A stretch of 64,000 bases of DNA from Candidatus Parabeggiatoa sp. nov. 2. GTDB lineage: Bacteria > Pseudomonadota > Gammaproteobacteria > Beggiatoales > Beggiatoaceae. Where the stretch lies: assembly GCA_002085445.1 (NCBI GenBank), contig NBMI01000005.1:39941-103940 (forward strand). Reading direction: 5' to 3'. Positions 19,505 to 28,079 of the stretch are shown one piece after another. The notes under the pieces are model-generated. The model had not been told where the DNA came from. It saw only the letters and a program-made list of their open reading frames with translations, and made no database searches. The first letter of the stretch is position 1, and every line of letters begins with the position of its first letter. A program made the translations under genes and the position numbers.

Positions 19505-19981
19505 ATTCACCCTCACCCTCTCCCCTGAACTACTCTATGCACACAAGTCTTTATAATTAATAATTAATTGTTAATTATTACATAAGCTAATTATTAAATA
19601 ACTCAAAGACTTAAAGATAAGTGAGTCAGTCATTAACGAGGCCGGCCGACAATTTATATTTTTAATATTTTCAACAACATATTGACTTGTGTGCAAAGAT
19701 TAGCTCCTCTGGAGGGGAGAGAGTAAGGGAGCGTTTTTAACCGCGCAAAGTATAACTTCCCATTGGATATTGACGGGGTTATGAATTTAGATTTTCTGAT
19801 CACAATTATACTGAGCACCGCCATAAATTGAGTTCTTTCTGTCATTTCGAGTGAAACGAGAAATCTTGAGGCGGTTAATATTTAGAGCGAAGCTCGAAAT
19901 GACAACTCAAGTTCAAGTTCCCTCCGATCAAAGGGATCGTCGGGACAAAAGCGCAAATTTGTAAAGTATATTTTTGAATGG
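19505..19981. repeat. Gap with a family-D MITE-like element and a dispersed repeat
   Basis: At about 19540-19700 lies an element starting gcacacaagtctttataatt and ending gacttgtgtgcaaagattag, inverted ends of the family-D kind. It is followed at 19805-19970 by a dispersed gtcatttc...gacaaaagcgcaaat repeat. No gene. Confidence 0.55.
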
Positions 19982-21000
19982 ATGGTATTTATATTTTGCT
20001 TCATTTTTATTGCTACCGCGATTCAAACTGATGGCCGTCATATGATTGATACAATTCTGTTACTTGCAACAGTATTTGCGGGAATAGCAGTAATTGGGTA
20101 TTTTGTAGATGTTTCTTTTAAAACATTAGGAAACAAACTGCATCGCGCTTATAGCATTGCTGTCATCGGTTTCCCAAAATCAGGAAAAACAACAGAGAAT
20201 TTTTTGCTAAACGTGTTCTGAATATTTCCACAATTCCGCGTGGCTCGGCAACTATTGGACGTGTTAATGCAGATTTAGCAAAATTATAAATTGGTGAAAT
20301 GGTAGGTCCAACCACTGATCAGGATTTGTTTGCTTATCGCACTGACATTATTCGGGGGAAATTTTTTAAACAGAGATATAAGGTTGAAATTGGTGATTTC
20401 CCCGGTGAAGATAGTAAAAAATTGACTGAACAATTTGGCGATTGGTTCCATGAAACACCCTATTTTAAATGGGCAATAGAAGCCGATGCTTTTGTTTTTA
20501 TTATAGATATTGCGGAAATTCTTAATGACGAGTCTGCAAAACAATATGCAGCAAGAATAGCTCAAGCAATACGTGCAGCATGGCAACGACTGAGTGAGTA
20601 TCATCTTGAAGGTAATAAAAACCGTCGTCAAAAGCAGGTTTTAGTGGTATTTACTAAAACTGGGGATTGATCCCCAGGCTAACCATCAATACCATTAAGT
20701 TAAGCCTTAGAATAAATTCTAAGGCTTAAAGCTAAAGTACCCTAAAGGGCACTATTAGTAGGCTTTAGCTGAACGATAGCTGTTAGCCTCAGAATTTATT
20801 CTGAGGCTTTTAACTTAATGGCATTGAGGCTAACCATCAAAAACTTGATCATCGAGTTATACGGAGCAACTGTTTTCTAACTTAATTAGTTACCTTAATA
20901 AAGAAAGTCCGAACTATTGTCGTTTTATCGTTCCCAAACTCGGTTTGGGAATGACGGCGGCGGCTGCGTACCGCATATAGGTAGTGAGAAAGTCAGCAGG
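19982..21000 (+). pseudogene. Membrane-anchored GTPase-like gene, broken
   Basis: The first frame (19982-20221) encodes two hydrophobic stretches followed by AVIGFPKSGKTT, a P-loop. After a frameshift, RVLNISTIPRGSATIGRVNADLAKL ends in a stop. The third piece (20284-20670) has GDFPGEDSKK (a DxxG-like switch) and VLVVFTKTGD (an NKxD-like G4). A family-G MITE (20687-20826) then cuts the gene. In-frame-like sequence resumes (NYCRFIVPKLGLGMTAAAAY, about 20914-20975). The order P-loop, DxxG, TKxD identifies a small GTPase with an N-terminal membrane anchor. With a frameshift, a stop and an insertion it is dead. Confidence 0.65.
20687..20826. mobile_element. MITE family G copy
   Basis: Outer ends caataccattaagtt and aacttaatggcattg are inverted repeats (14 of 15). 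Inner hairpins are agaataaattct and agaatttattct. An 11-bp direct repeat aggctaaccat flanks it (20676-20686, 20827-20837). Sister copy at 27101-27235. It interrupts the GTPase remnant. Confidence 0.7.
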
Positions 21001-21448
21001 TTCGCGCCTGCGCAGACTAACACACCGATACCCAGAATCAAAGGGTGCTTTCATCCAACCGACGGTGCCGCGTTAATTAGAGAGAGATTAGAGAGAGATT
21101 TAGACAGATATACGGAACGTACTTGAAAAAGGTGAAAATAAAATAAATAATGGATTGAATTAGCAAGCCTTATGATTTTAAACTCAAATATTAACGTTTC
21201 TTCCCAAAATACGTTGTACTTTCAGTCTATTTTCATGCCAATCCTTACTTGAATAATGGATACTGAAGAAAAATGCCAGAATTTATCCTAACTAATGCCT
21301 GATTAAGCATAACCTCTTGAATATAAAATTTAAAATGTAACTTATTGAATTATGTGCCATTTAATTCACGAAGCGCCAAAGCGAAAGGACAGTTATTTTA
21401 GACGTCCAAGATAAATCTTGGACTCCAAAATATTTATAGGGTGTTATT
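21001..21448. other. Non-coding gap
   Basis: Contains tagagagagatt repeats (about 21078-21100), and a tacggaacgtacttgaaaaa phrase that recurs at 43840 and, in part, 60505. No gene is seen. Confidence 0.45.
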
Positions 21449-21697
21449 ATGATTCAAGATAATTTTAAATACTTTGAATTTATAAAGTCAGAAAGTTTTT
21501 CTTCAGAAGTGGCTTATCTCGAAGCCAAGAAACAACAGTTAAACTATTTCACCTGCATACGAATGCTTCGCTCAGTTTACAATCTCAGTTTACCTAAAGC
21601 GAAAAGTATTATTATTATCGCTGATAATAAAACTCAAAACACTGATGAAAGTTCATTCGATATTCTAAATAGGCATCAACGCTTGCCGCAAAATTGA
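21449..21697 (+). CDS. Small protein, paralogue of 23472 (function unknown)
   Basis: 82 aa, soluble. Its first about 65 residues closely match the N-terminal domain of the 23472-23975 product (KYFEFIKSE, AYLEAKKQQLNYFTCIRMLR, SVYNLSLPKAKSIIII). The phrase VYNLSLPKAKSI loosely resembles the helix-turn in the C-terminal domain of ribosomal L7/L12 (GLGLKEAK), so a similar small alpha-beta fold is possible; this is weak. It lacks the proline-rich tail and the upstream partner of the paralogue. It may be a duplicate left after a transposition. Confidence 0.55.
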   Translation: MIQDNFKYFEFIKSESFSSEVAYLEAKKQQLNYFTCIRMLRSVYNLSLPKAKSIIIIADNKTQNTDESSFDILNRHQRLPQN

Positions 21698-22044
21698 TAG
21701 AGGATGAAGCATAGCGTAAATGTTTGTTCCCAAACGAAGTGAAGGAATGACAGAAAAAGAGGAGTCGTTTGGACGTCCTTTGCTTTTGCTTGGACTCCTT
21801 CCAAAATATTTATCCGAAAAGCTATATAGTATTTCATAAAATAGGAATCCAATCTTTATTTTGGACGTCCAAGATTTATCGATGACTCCTGCCAAAATTG
21901 GCCGAAAAAAGTGGATTGTAACCGCGCTTTGTCTGACTTTACTACCACTGCACGGACTTGGTTTGATTGTGATTCGTTGATTGCGGCTTATACGATTGGT
22001 TTATTGGTAACAATCGATGATCAAGTTTTTAGCCTGACAATAAT
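21698..22044. other. Non-coding gap
   Basis: Holds gaatgacagaaa and gacgtccaagatttatcgat phrases also seen near the NRPS remnant (10620-10690). No supported gene. Confidence 0.4.
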
Positions 22045-22254
22045 AACTACAAGGATTGTATATAATAAGGAATTTTATTCGCATCGCCAAAAATCACCTG
22101 AGTCAACTTGTTATCAATACAGCAATGACAAGGGAATAGCTAATTAATGGCTATTTTATTTCATGCTTTAAGCTTCAATTTTATCGAATTCCTTCATTGC
22201 GATAAATTAGCAAAGAAGCAAAGAAATCCTTTTTTATATACAATCCTTGTAGTT
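22045..22254. mobile_element. MITE family E copy
   Basis: Ends aactacaaggattgtatata and tatacaatccttgtagtt are near-perfect inverted repeats. About 210 bp, no ORF of its own. Confidence 0.8.
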
Positions 22255-22350
22255 ATGAGTAACACTTTGTACTATAGATAACTTTTTGAGTGATCAAACT
22301 GATGTTGAAGTTATCTTGTTGGGCACTACAACTATAGATAATTTATGAAT

Positions 22351-22514
22351 GTAACGGATGAAAGGGGAGAGGGCGAACACTAGAGAGAGCCCCTGCATTA
22401 TTATTTTAAATACCAATGGGATACCAAAAATGTTTGGTAGGGGCTTTCCTAAGTGTTCGCCCTTTGATATGATGAGAACCTCCATCATTTTTTGTATCTC
22501 CTTTCATCCGCTAC
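22351..22514. mobile_element. MITE-like element, family F
   Basis: Left end gtaacggatgaaagg and gggcgaacact pair with the right-hand agtgttcgccc and cctttcatccgctac. The 164-bp palindromic element has a short loop. Only one copy was noticed in the window. Confidence 0.6.
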
Positions 22515-23070
22515 ACGAAGATAATTTTCATATCAATCTGAGGAATTGCAAAACTCATTTCGCCAATGGCGAATTTTGAGCCGCGATTCGCAAATTTTGG
22601 TGAGTTTGGCGAGGAGAGGCTTGGGGTTAGTTAAAAAAAACCGTAGAGCATTGGCAAACCTCAGAAGAAAGCCCTTTTCTGAACAACTATACTTGGCGCG
22701 GGAACAATTTGGACTTCCTACACACCACAAGCATCCCTGTTGTGAGGTGACTTGCCACGTATTCACCTCGATAGAAGAGTAGGGGTGTGAGTCCAAATTA
22801 TACTTTGCACCGTTACAAACTGCGCTGAAAATCATTTCTATTACGCGAGAAATATTGGGCGTTGAGAGAAGAGTCTCAAGTTCAAGTTCCCTCCGATCAA
22901 AGGGATCAAAGGGATCAAAGGGATGATACATGACAGTTCAGTTTATGATCGAGGCAAAAAATTTTTGAAGCAAAAACTGATTCCGAGATCGGTGTTCGGT
23001 ATATAACCGTTTGCAGTATATATATTAGGATTGGAATTGGTCCACCCATTACCGGTATCGCATTAAAACT
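22515..23070. other. Non-coding gap
   Basis: No gene I can support. A dispersed repeat lies at about 22800-22930 (tactttgcaccgttacaaac, then aagttccctccgatcaaagg and a short agggatcaa tandem). The frame at 22546-22782 shows no recognisable features. Confidence 0.4.
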
Positions 23071-23475
23071 ATGACCAAAGGTAAGATTCTAAGAAAACTG
23101 GGAGCGAAGGAACTCACCGCCGTCTTTGATGCCGGCGAAATTGTCCCTTATGAATATAACATTTATTCAGCCCAAGTCATTGGGTATCTCCAATATGACG
23201 GAATACGTCTGACAGCTTCAATCTTCGCCATCAGGAGTGAAGATGCTCAACATGGCGCGATGGCTTGTTGGCGGTTCTATAAAAAATCAAAGGAACTCGC
23301 TCAAGTCGTCAACGCTCAACAACTGGAATTACTCGGCATGGCTGTCTGGAATGAAGACTTGAAGGCCTTTTTAGCACAAAAAGGCTTCCAAACGAAAGAA
23401 GTTGCCATTCCTGATAAACTAGGTAACGACGGCACCGAAACCTGTTATTCCAAAATCATCAAGGTAGAATCATGA
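23071..23475 (+). CDS. Unknown protein, first gene of a two-gene operon
   Basis: 134 aa, soluble, mixed alpha-beta, with no motif I recognise. The sequence has ASIFAIRSEDAQHGAMACWR in the middle and an end rich in Lys and Glu. Its stop overlaps the next start (ATGA at 23472), so the two are translationally coupled. The upstream Shine-Dalgarno is weak. The tight coupling suggests that the two products act together. Confidence 0.7.
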   Translation: MTKGKILRKLGAKELTAVFDAGEIVPYEYNIYSAQVIGYLQYDGIRLTASIFAIRSEDAQHGAMACWRFYKKSKELAQVVNAQQLELLGMAVWNEDLKAFLAQKGFQTKEVAIPDKLGNDGTETCYSKIIKVES

Positions 23476-23975
23476 AAGATGATTTGAAGTACTTCAAATT
23501 TCTCAAGTCCGAAGGCGACTCATCAGAAGCAGCTTATCTCGAAGCCCAAAAACTTCGGTTAGACTACTTCACCTGCATACGAATGCTTCGTTCCGTTTAT
23601 GGGCTCAGCCTAACTGAAGCCAAAAAGATTACTATTATTGCGGATAAACAGGCTCAGATAGATGAAAGCCAACTCGATTTTTTTGATCCGCTGCACCAAA
23701 GTGAGATCATAAAGCAGCACCAAAGTGAGATGATGACGATGGTGAAGACGGTGGATAAACTTTTAGAAATCCCCCCTAGCCCCCCTTTGCCAAAAGGTGG
23801 TACCGCAAATCCGCCCCCAACGGCTCCAAAGCCTACGGGGGGAACCGCAAATCCGCCTCCAACGGCTCCAAAGCCTACGGTGGGGACAGCAAACCCCCCA
23901 CCAAAAGTTCCAAAGCCTACGGAGGAGACAGCAAATCCCCCACCAAAAGTTCCAAAGCCTACGGGGGGGCAGTAA
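23472..23975 (+). CDS. Small domain protein with proline-rich tandem-repeat tail
   Basis: 167 aa. Residues 1-65 are a compact domain (KYFKFLKSE, AYLEAQKLRLDYFTCIRMLR, SVYGLSLTEAKKITII) shared with the 21449 gene. VYGLSLTEAKKIT recalls the GLGLKEAK helix of ribosomal L7/L12 C-terminal domains, but only over that short stretch. Residues 100-167 are four imperfect repeats built from TANPPP(T/K)(A/V)PKPT, a likely extended flexible arm. The start of the tail (IPPSPPLPKGG) is encoded by a cccctagcccccctttgcca-type intergenic repeat, so the tail may have grown from repeat DNA captured in frame. The start overlaps the upstream stop. Confidence 0.7.
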   Translation: MKDDLKYFKFLKSEGDSSEAAYLEAQKLRLDYFTCIRMLRSVYGLSLTEAKKITIIADKQAQIDESQLDFFDPLHQSEIIKQHQSEMMTMVKTVDKLLEIPPSPPLPKGGTANPPPTAPKPTGGTANPPPTAPKPTVGTANPPPKVPKPTEETANPPPKVPKPTGGQ

Positions 23976-24174
23976 TTAAGTTATAAAATGTATTGGATAA
24001 GCCTCAGCTTTGGGCACGTCTTTTTTGGAGTCCAAAGCTTCAGCTTTGGGCATCAGATAGGTTTTAGAAATCCGATTTTTCCCTAAAATCTGATTTATAA
24101 ATGGTATGGGTATTTCCGCTTTACTGCACTAGTAGTCTGTCAACATTGTTTTGACGGGTAAAATACGTCTTAAA

Positions 24175-24266
24175 TTCGTCCAAACTTTAGTTTGGCAGGA
24201 GTCCAAACTTTAGTTTGGCAGGAGTCCAAACTTTAGTTTGGCAGGAGTCCAAACTTTAGTTTGGCA
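24175..24266. repeat. Four tandem palindromic repeats
   Basis: The unit ggagtccaaactttagtttg recurs four times. The core CCAAACtttaGTTTGG is a hairpin. Single or double copies also occur at about 25387-25435, 32110-32135 and 51303-51350. Confidence 0.8.
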
Positions 24267-24335
24267 GTGCCAAGTTACCCGTCAATAGAACATTGACAGA
24301 GTACTAGGCTGGGGGTGTGTCCATTCCCCTCTTGA

Positions 24336-24464
24336 GACTAATCTTTACCCGCAAGTAGGTATGTTATTAAAAAGAATATTTTTTTTTGCGTTAAGTGTGA
24401 GTGCTTAATGAATGACTCATTGGAAATTAAGTGATTGACAAGACTTGTGGGTAAAGGTAAGTCT
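24336..24464. mobile_element. MITE family D copy
   Basis: Ends agactaatctttaccc(g)caag and cttgtgggtaaaggtaagtct are inverted. The interior gttaagtgtgagtgcttaat is shared with the copy at 32390-32547. 129 bp, no ORF. Confidence 0.7.
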
Positions 24465-24537
24465 TGAAAGGGGTAGGTGGGGGTGTTTTTAGTCCAAATC
24501 TCAACCGTATGCAATAAAATAAGCAACGAAGAATAAT

Positions 24538-25326
24538 ATGTCAAAAAGTCCTTTAAAAAGTTCCATTTCTTGGAAATACTTTTTTGCAGCGCTCTCATGT
24601 GTCATTTTTTTCATCATGGCTGAGATGATGGGCGGGGTTCGGTTTAATGAGATATTTGTTTCACAGAACAATATTTCATATCTCATGGTTATCTTATACA
24701 CCCTTATTTCCATCTTATTTATAGGCTCTGTTTTTAAAATGTTTACCGATAGGAGAGAAAATAAAGAAAGCAAACCTGATTTCTTAGTAGTGACTGAAGA
24801 AGATGACACTTCCATAGAAAACTTATTATTTAAGTTAGAAAAAGAGCTCCGTTCTCAAATATATTCACACACGAGGATGATGAATAAAAGGGAATTCTAT
24901 GCAAGAGTCTTTACGGTATTGTCTCTAATTATTCCTGGAATCTCATGGACTTACCTGTTTTTTATGGTTGGCAATAGTGAACTACCCAACTTAGGGTTTA
25001 TTGCTTTTTCTAGTATGGCATCGGTTGGAGTTATTGGACTTACCACGGGAATTACATGGTTGAAGCATGCCAAATCAATTCAACCCTACATTGAAAAACT
25101 GAATGATGAAAGTATCCACCTAAGAAAACTGAGAATTGTCTGTTTGGGGAATTTAGATGTGCCTGAAATAAGGGATTTAAGGTTAAAAGTTGTAGAAATT
25201 CTTCTTGATAAAAGCGAAAAAAATACTGAAGAAAATAAACAAAAAGAGGGATCAGAAGGGGGTGGGAAAACAGAAACCGGCTTAACCCTTGTTTCATCAT
25301 TCATTGGTGGTGGAAAGCGGGACTAA
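24538..25326 (+). CDS. Four-helix membrane protein of unknown function
   Basis: 262 aa. Predicted membrane segments at about 13-31, 47-67, 122-144 and 151-175, and a basic-acidic cytoplasmic tail to residue 262. A soluble loop (68-121) contains a likely helix ENLLFKLEKELRSQIY. The second hairpin (NKREFYARVFTVLSLIIPG ... ITWLKHAK) recalls the two-helix membrane unit described next to TRADD-N domains in bacterial conflict proteins, but this is a pattern impression only. It is flanked on both sides by repeats, with a possible lipoprotein gene downstream at 25911. Confidence 0.65.
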   Translation: MSKSPLKSSISWKYFFAALSCVIFFIMAEMMGGVRFNEIFVSQNNISYLMVILYTLISILFIGSVFKMFTDRRENKESKPDFLVVTEEDDTSIENLLFKLEKELRSQIYSHTRMMNKREFYARVFTVLSLIIPGISWTYLFFMVGNSELPNLGFIAFSSMASVGVIGLTTGITWLKHAKSIQPYIEKLNDESIHLRKLRIVCLGNLDVPEIRDLRLKVVEILLDKSEKNTEENKQKEGSEGGGKTETGLTLVSSFIGGGKRD

Positions 25327-25910
25327 AATGCCAAAGAATGGTATGGTAAGTTGAGTGAGCGCACCGAATAGTTGACCAATTTGACTAGGAGTCCAAACTA
25401 ACGTTTGGCAGTCGTCCAAACTTTAGTTTGGCAGGTTTGGCAATGCCAAGTTACCCGTCAATAGAACATTCACAAAGTACTAGTACAGTAAAGCGGAAGT
25501 TTCGATACCACCCCAACGCCAACGGCTAAAGCCGTTGTCTAAAAGCTTAAGTACCCTAAAGGGTACTGCAAGAGAAGAGGGTTATACCAATTTAAAATTG
25601 AATTTCAGGTTTTTAAAATGGCTAGGGGCAAATTACGCGACGCGATCCACCGACACCATAACAAGTGTTTCAATCCAGAATTGGTATTAGTAGGCTTTAG
25701 CCTACTTTAGCTTTTAGTTGGCTAAGGTGGTCTTTCTATTTCCGCTTTACTGCACTAGGGTTTGGAGGTGCGTTAAATGTTAGACTTGATTCTTTGAACG
25801 ATGTAGACTTGTTCAGAACAATCCTAGGGCTTACCGAAGAAGTTTGGCTTACCGAATAAATCGTTTTGATCCCTCCAAATATTTTCATTTACAACGCCAA
25901 TCACTTAATT
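25327..25910. other. Non-coding gap with repeats
   Basis: Contains two tccaaactttagtttg-type palindromes (about 25387-25435) and a block with gccgttgtctaaaagcttaa, agtaccctaaagggtact and ggctttagcctacttt, which recurs near 63720-63840. No gene. Confidence 0.5.
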
Positions 25911-26534
25911 ATGAACACTCTCAAATTTCATCCACTTATTGGACTCATGTTGTCAATTCTGGTGCTTTATTCCTGTACCTCGCAGGAAGAACGCATGAAG
26001 CAATACCAAAACCAAGCCGTCGATAAGGCATGGGCACAAGAACAAAAACTGGTGAGTCTTGGACATAGCGGCACTCTTGAATGGACAAAAGCCCAAAAAG
26101 CAGAACTTCTTGAAACTGGCAAAGTGAGTGGCTATGAAGGGCGATATGTTAACAACAATTTTAAAGAGGACTCTCCACTTGCCACCGATTCAAACAATAT
26201 TGTTTTTGCCAAAGTGGGAGAATCATCTCCCAATGACAAAGCGTTGAAATTAGCACCCTTGCGTTCATATATTATGCTATATGAAAAAAAGAAGTATTTT
26301 CTTTGGGTAGGATTTATAGTTTCTATTTTCGTGCTAATCATGGCAATTAAGCACAAACGTGGGCTAGTTATGTATCCCGCCCTAGTGGGCGCTTTTTTTG
26401 GGACAATGCGGTTGGGTATGATTTCTGGATGGTCAATTATGGCAACTTTCTGGGGAATGGCAGGTGGCCTTATAGCGGGCACGATGGCCGGTATATTTCT
26501 GTTTTTAGTTTTTCTGTCGCTTGGGGTAGGGTAG
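25911..26534 (+). CDS. Lipoprotein with degenerate GHH/HNH-like domain and membrane tail
   Basis: 207 aa from ATG 25911; the frame is open upstream to 25866. The later start gives a clean lipoprotein signal with Cys22 (ILVLYSC). Residues about 38-105 match the shape of GHH-type HNH toxin domains: LEWTKAQKAELLETGKVSGY then EG, and DSPLATDSNNIVF. However, the two catalytic histidines of the usual GYEGHH are RY here (GYEGRY) and the later His-Gly-Gly is missing, so nuclease activity is unlikely. Residues about 128-205 contain two to three membrane helices. It might be an immunity-type or inactivated relative of polymorphic toxins. The similarity is from memory of the family. Confidence 0.55.
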   Translation: MNTLKFHPLIGLMLSILVLYSCTSQEERMKQYQNQAVDKAWAQEQKLVSLGHSGTLEWTKAQKAELLETGKVSGYEGRYVNNNFKEDSPLATDSNNIVFAKVGESSPNDKALKLAPLRSYIMLYEKKKYFLWVGFIVSIFVLIMAIKHKRGLVMYPALVGAFFGTMRLGMISGWSIMATFWGMAGGLIAGTMAGIFLFLVFLSLGVG

Positions 26535-26566
26535 CTCATTGTGAAAAGCAAAATCGCACGATGGAA

Positions 26567-26597
26567 CAGATACCATCCCTTTGAGAGATGGTATCTG
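26567..26597 (+). terminator. Perfect 11-bp hairpin after the lipoprotein gene
   Basis: CAGATACCATC (26567-26577) pairs with GATGGTATCTG (26587-26597) around a 9-nt loop, 33 bp after the stop codon. There is no T run, so either a weak terminator or a regulatory or repeat hairpin. Confidence 0.5.
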
Positions 26598-26829
26598 TGA
26601 AAAACAATTTCTATAGCATGAAGGCTGATACTGGGGTGTTCAATTTGAGCCAGTCAAGTGCCACTTTTTTTCACTTTTAAAAAGACGTTTTGTCATTTCT
26701 ACTCAAGGGAGAAATCTTCTCTTTAAGGATCGGCTAAAAAATAACTTCCGCCATCTAAAAGCTAAAGTACCCTAAAGGGCACTATACCTATTTTGGGAAA
26801 ATTAATTTTTCTTCGATCCTAAGAGGTTT

Positions 26830-26995
26830 TGTCATTTCGACTCAACGGAGAAATCTTCGGTTTTGTCATTTCGACTCAACGGAGAAATATTCTCTTTTGT
26901 CATTTCGACTCAACGGAGAAATATTCTCTTTTGTCATTTCGACTCAACGGAGAAATATTCTCTTTTGTCATTTCGACTCAACGGAGAAATATTAA
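26830..26995. repeat. Tandem repeats, about 33 bp, five copies
   Basis: The unit ttttgtcatttcgactcaac ggagaaatattctc (shown in two parts) is repeated five times with little variation. It is an expanded form of the dispersed gtcatttc...gagaaatc repeat. The ORF across it is an artefact. Confidence 0.8.
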
Positions 26996-27100
26996 AAGTG
27001 ACGTGTGGAAAAAGATTTCTCGCATAGCGAAAAATGACATGGAATTAGGATGAAAAAACTTGAGCATTTGGCAACAGATTTAACACCCTAGGCTTGAGAC

Positions 27101-27235
27101 CAATGCCATTAAGCCTCAGAATAAATTCTGAGGCTAAAAGCTTAAGTAGGCTAAAGCCTACTACTAATAGTGCCCTTTAGGGTACTTTAGCTTTAAGCCT
27201 TAGAATTTATTCTAAGGCGTTACGATATGGCATTG
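27101..27235. mobile_element. MITE family G copy
   Basis: Ends caatgccattaag and atatggcattg with inner hairpins agaataaattct / agaatttattct. Flanks are aggcttgagac and aggctgatac, an approximate duplication. The rest up to 27656 contains no recognisable gene. Confidence 0.65.
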
Positions 27236-27656
27236 AGGCTGATACCGAATGCTTTTAAAACACGCTCTTAGGAAATTTATACTTAACACCATTAAAACTT
27301 GAGCTTTGATCTCAGATCACTTTTAGCAGTGCTGAGTATACCCACCCAACACTTGCTAAATATTTTTTTTCCCTAACTTCATCCAAAAGGAGACCGACTA
27401 TGCTTGTCATTGACTCATTGAACTTACTCATTGACTTTGAGCCTTGCCGCAGTTGTTCAGAAAAATCCGTGGAGCAAACCTCCAAGTAATGCCAAGAATC
27501 GGAGGTTTTTAACCACTAGAGCGGTCAATCATTCATCTCTGGCAGCCATCGGCTAGGCTCTCACATCACTTCCCTTATCAGTTTGCCGACTGTTCGGATC
27601 GGTGGGCAGTATTGTTGCGCCGATTGGATTGAGTTTGGCATGGTGAGAGTATCAAG

Positions 27657-28079
27657 ATGAAATCCAGAAAACAATGGCTAAAAGAAGTGGCCTCTTTGTG
27701 TGCGGAAGTCGGCCCTGAAGATGGTATCGATCCTCGAACGGTTGTTCACAAGCAAGCCATATGCCAGAAAAACCGCAAAACTTACCAAGTCTGCAAACAA
27801 GCAGAAAAAACGCTGAATCTTGTCATGGCTGGCGAGTCGGTTGAACCGTTGTTACGCGAATTAATCGTCAGCGCCGTTGAACCGGCTCCCGATAGTTCAC
27901 ACCTGTTAGTAATTGTAGAACCAACTTCAACAACCGTTTCATTAGATGAGAATGAAGTGTTGGAAGCACTCCAGCGAGCCGGGGGGCGATTACGCTCGGC
28001 CATCGCAACAGCCATCACTCGCAAACGAGCGCCTCAGCTTTCATTTCGGTTCATAGCTTCTATGGGGGTGCCGCGATGA
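27657..28079 (+). CDS. RbfA-like protein coupled to rtcB
   Basis: 140 aa. The C-terminal half (LLVIVEPTS...ALQRAGGRLRSAIATAITRK and PQLSFRF) resembles the KH-type fold of ribosome-binding factor A, which binds 16S rRNA near helix 1. The N-terminal 60 residues are helical and unlike RbfA. The stop overlaps the rtcB start (ATGA at 28076), so the two are translationally coupled. With an RNA ligase as partner, a job in presenting broken rRNA or tRNA for sealing is plausible (inference). Confidence 0.65.
   Translation: MKSRKQWLKEVASLCAEVGPEDGIDPRTVVHKQAICQKNRKTYQVCKQAEKTLNLVMAGESVEPLLRELIVSAVEPAPDSSHLLVIVEPTSTTVSLDENEVLEALQRAGGRLRSAIATAITRKRAPQLSFRFIASMGVPR

Noticed and set aside
22546..22782. 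78-aa ORF
   Set aside because: No motif, no Shine-Dalgarno, and flanked by repeat elements; could be a remnant, but nothing supports it.
23472..23660. Calling the small domain a ribosomal L7/L12 homologue
   Set aside because: Only about a dozen residues resemble the L12 helix; conserved glycines of L12 are missing, so it is kept as a remark only.
26829..27053. 74-aa ORF in the 33-bp tandem repeats
   Set aside because: It is periodic only because the DNA is a tandem repeat; the same unit is non-coding elsewhere.
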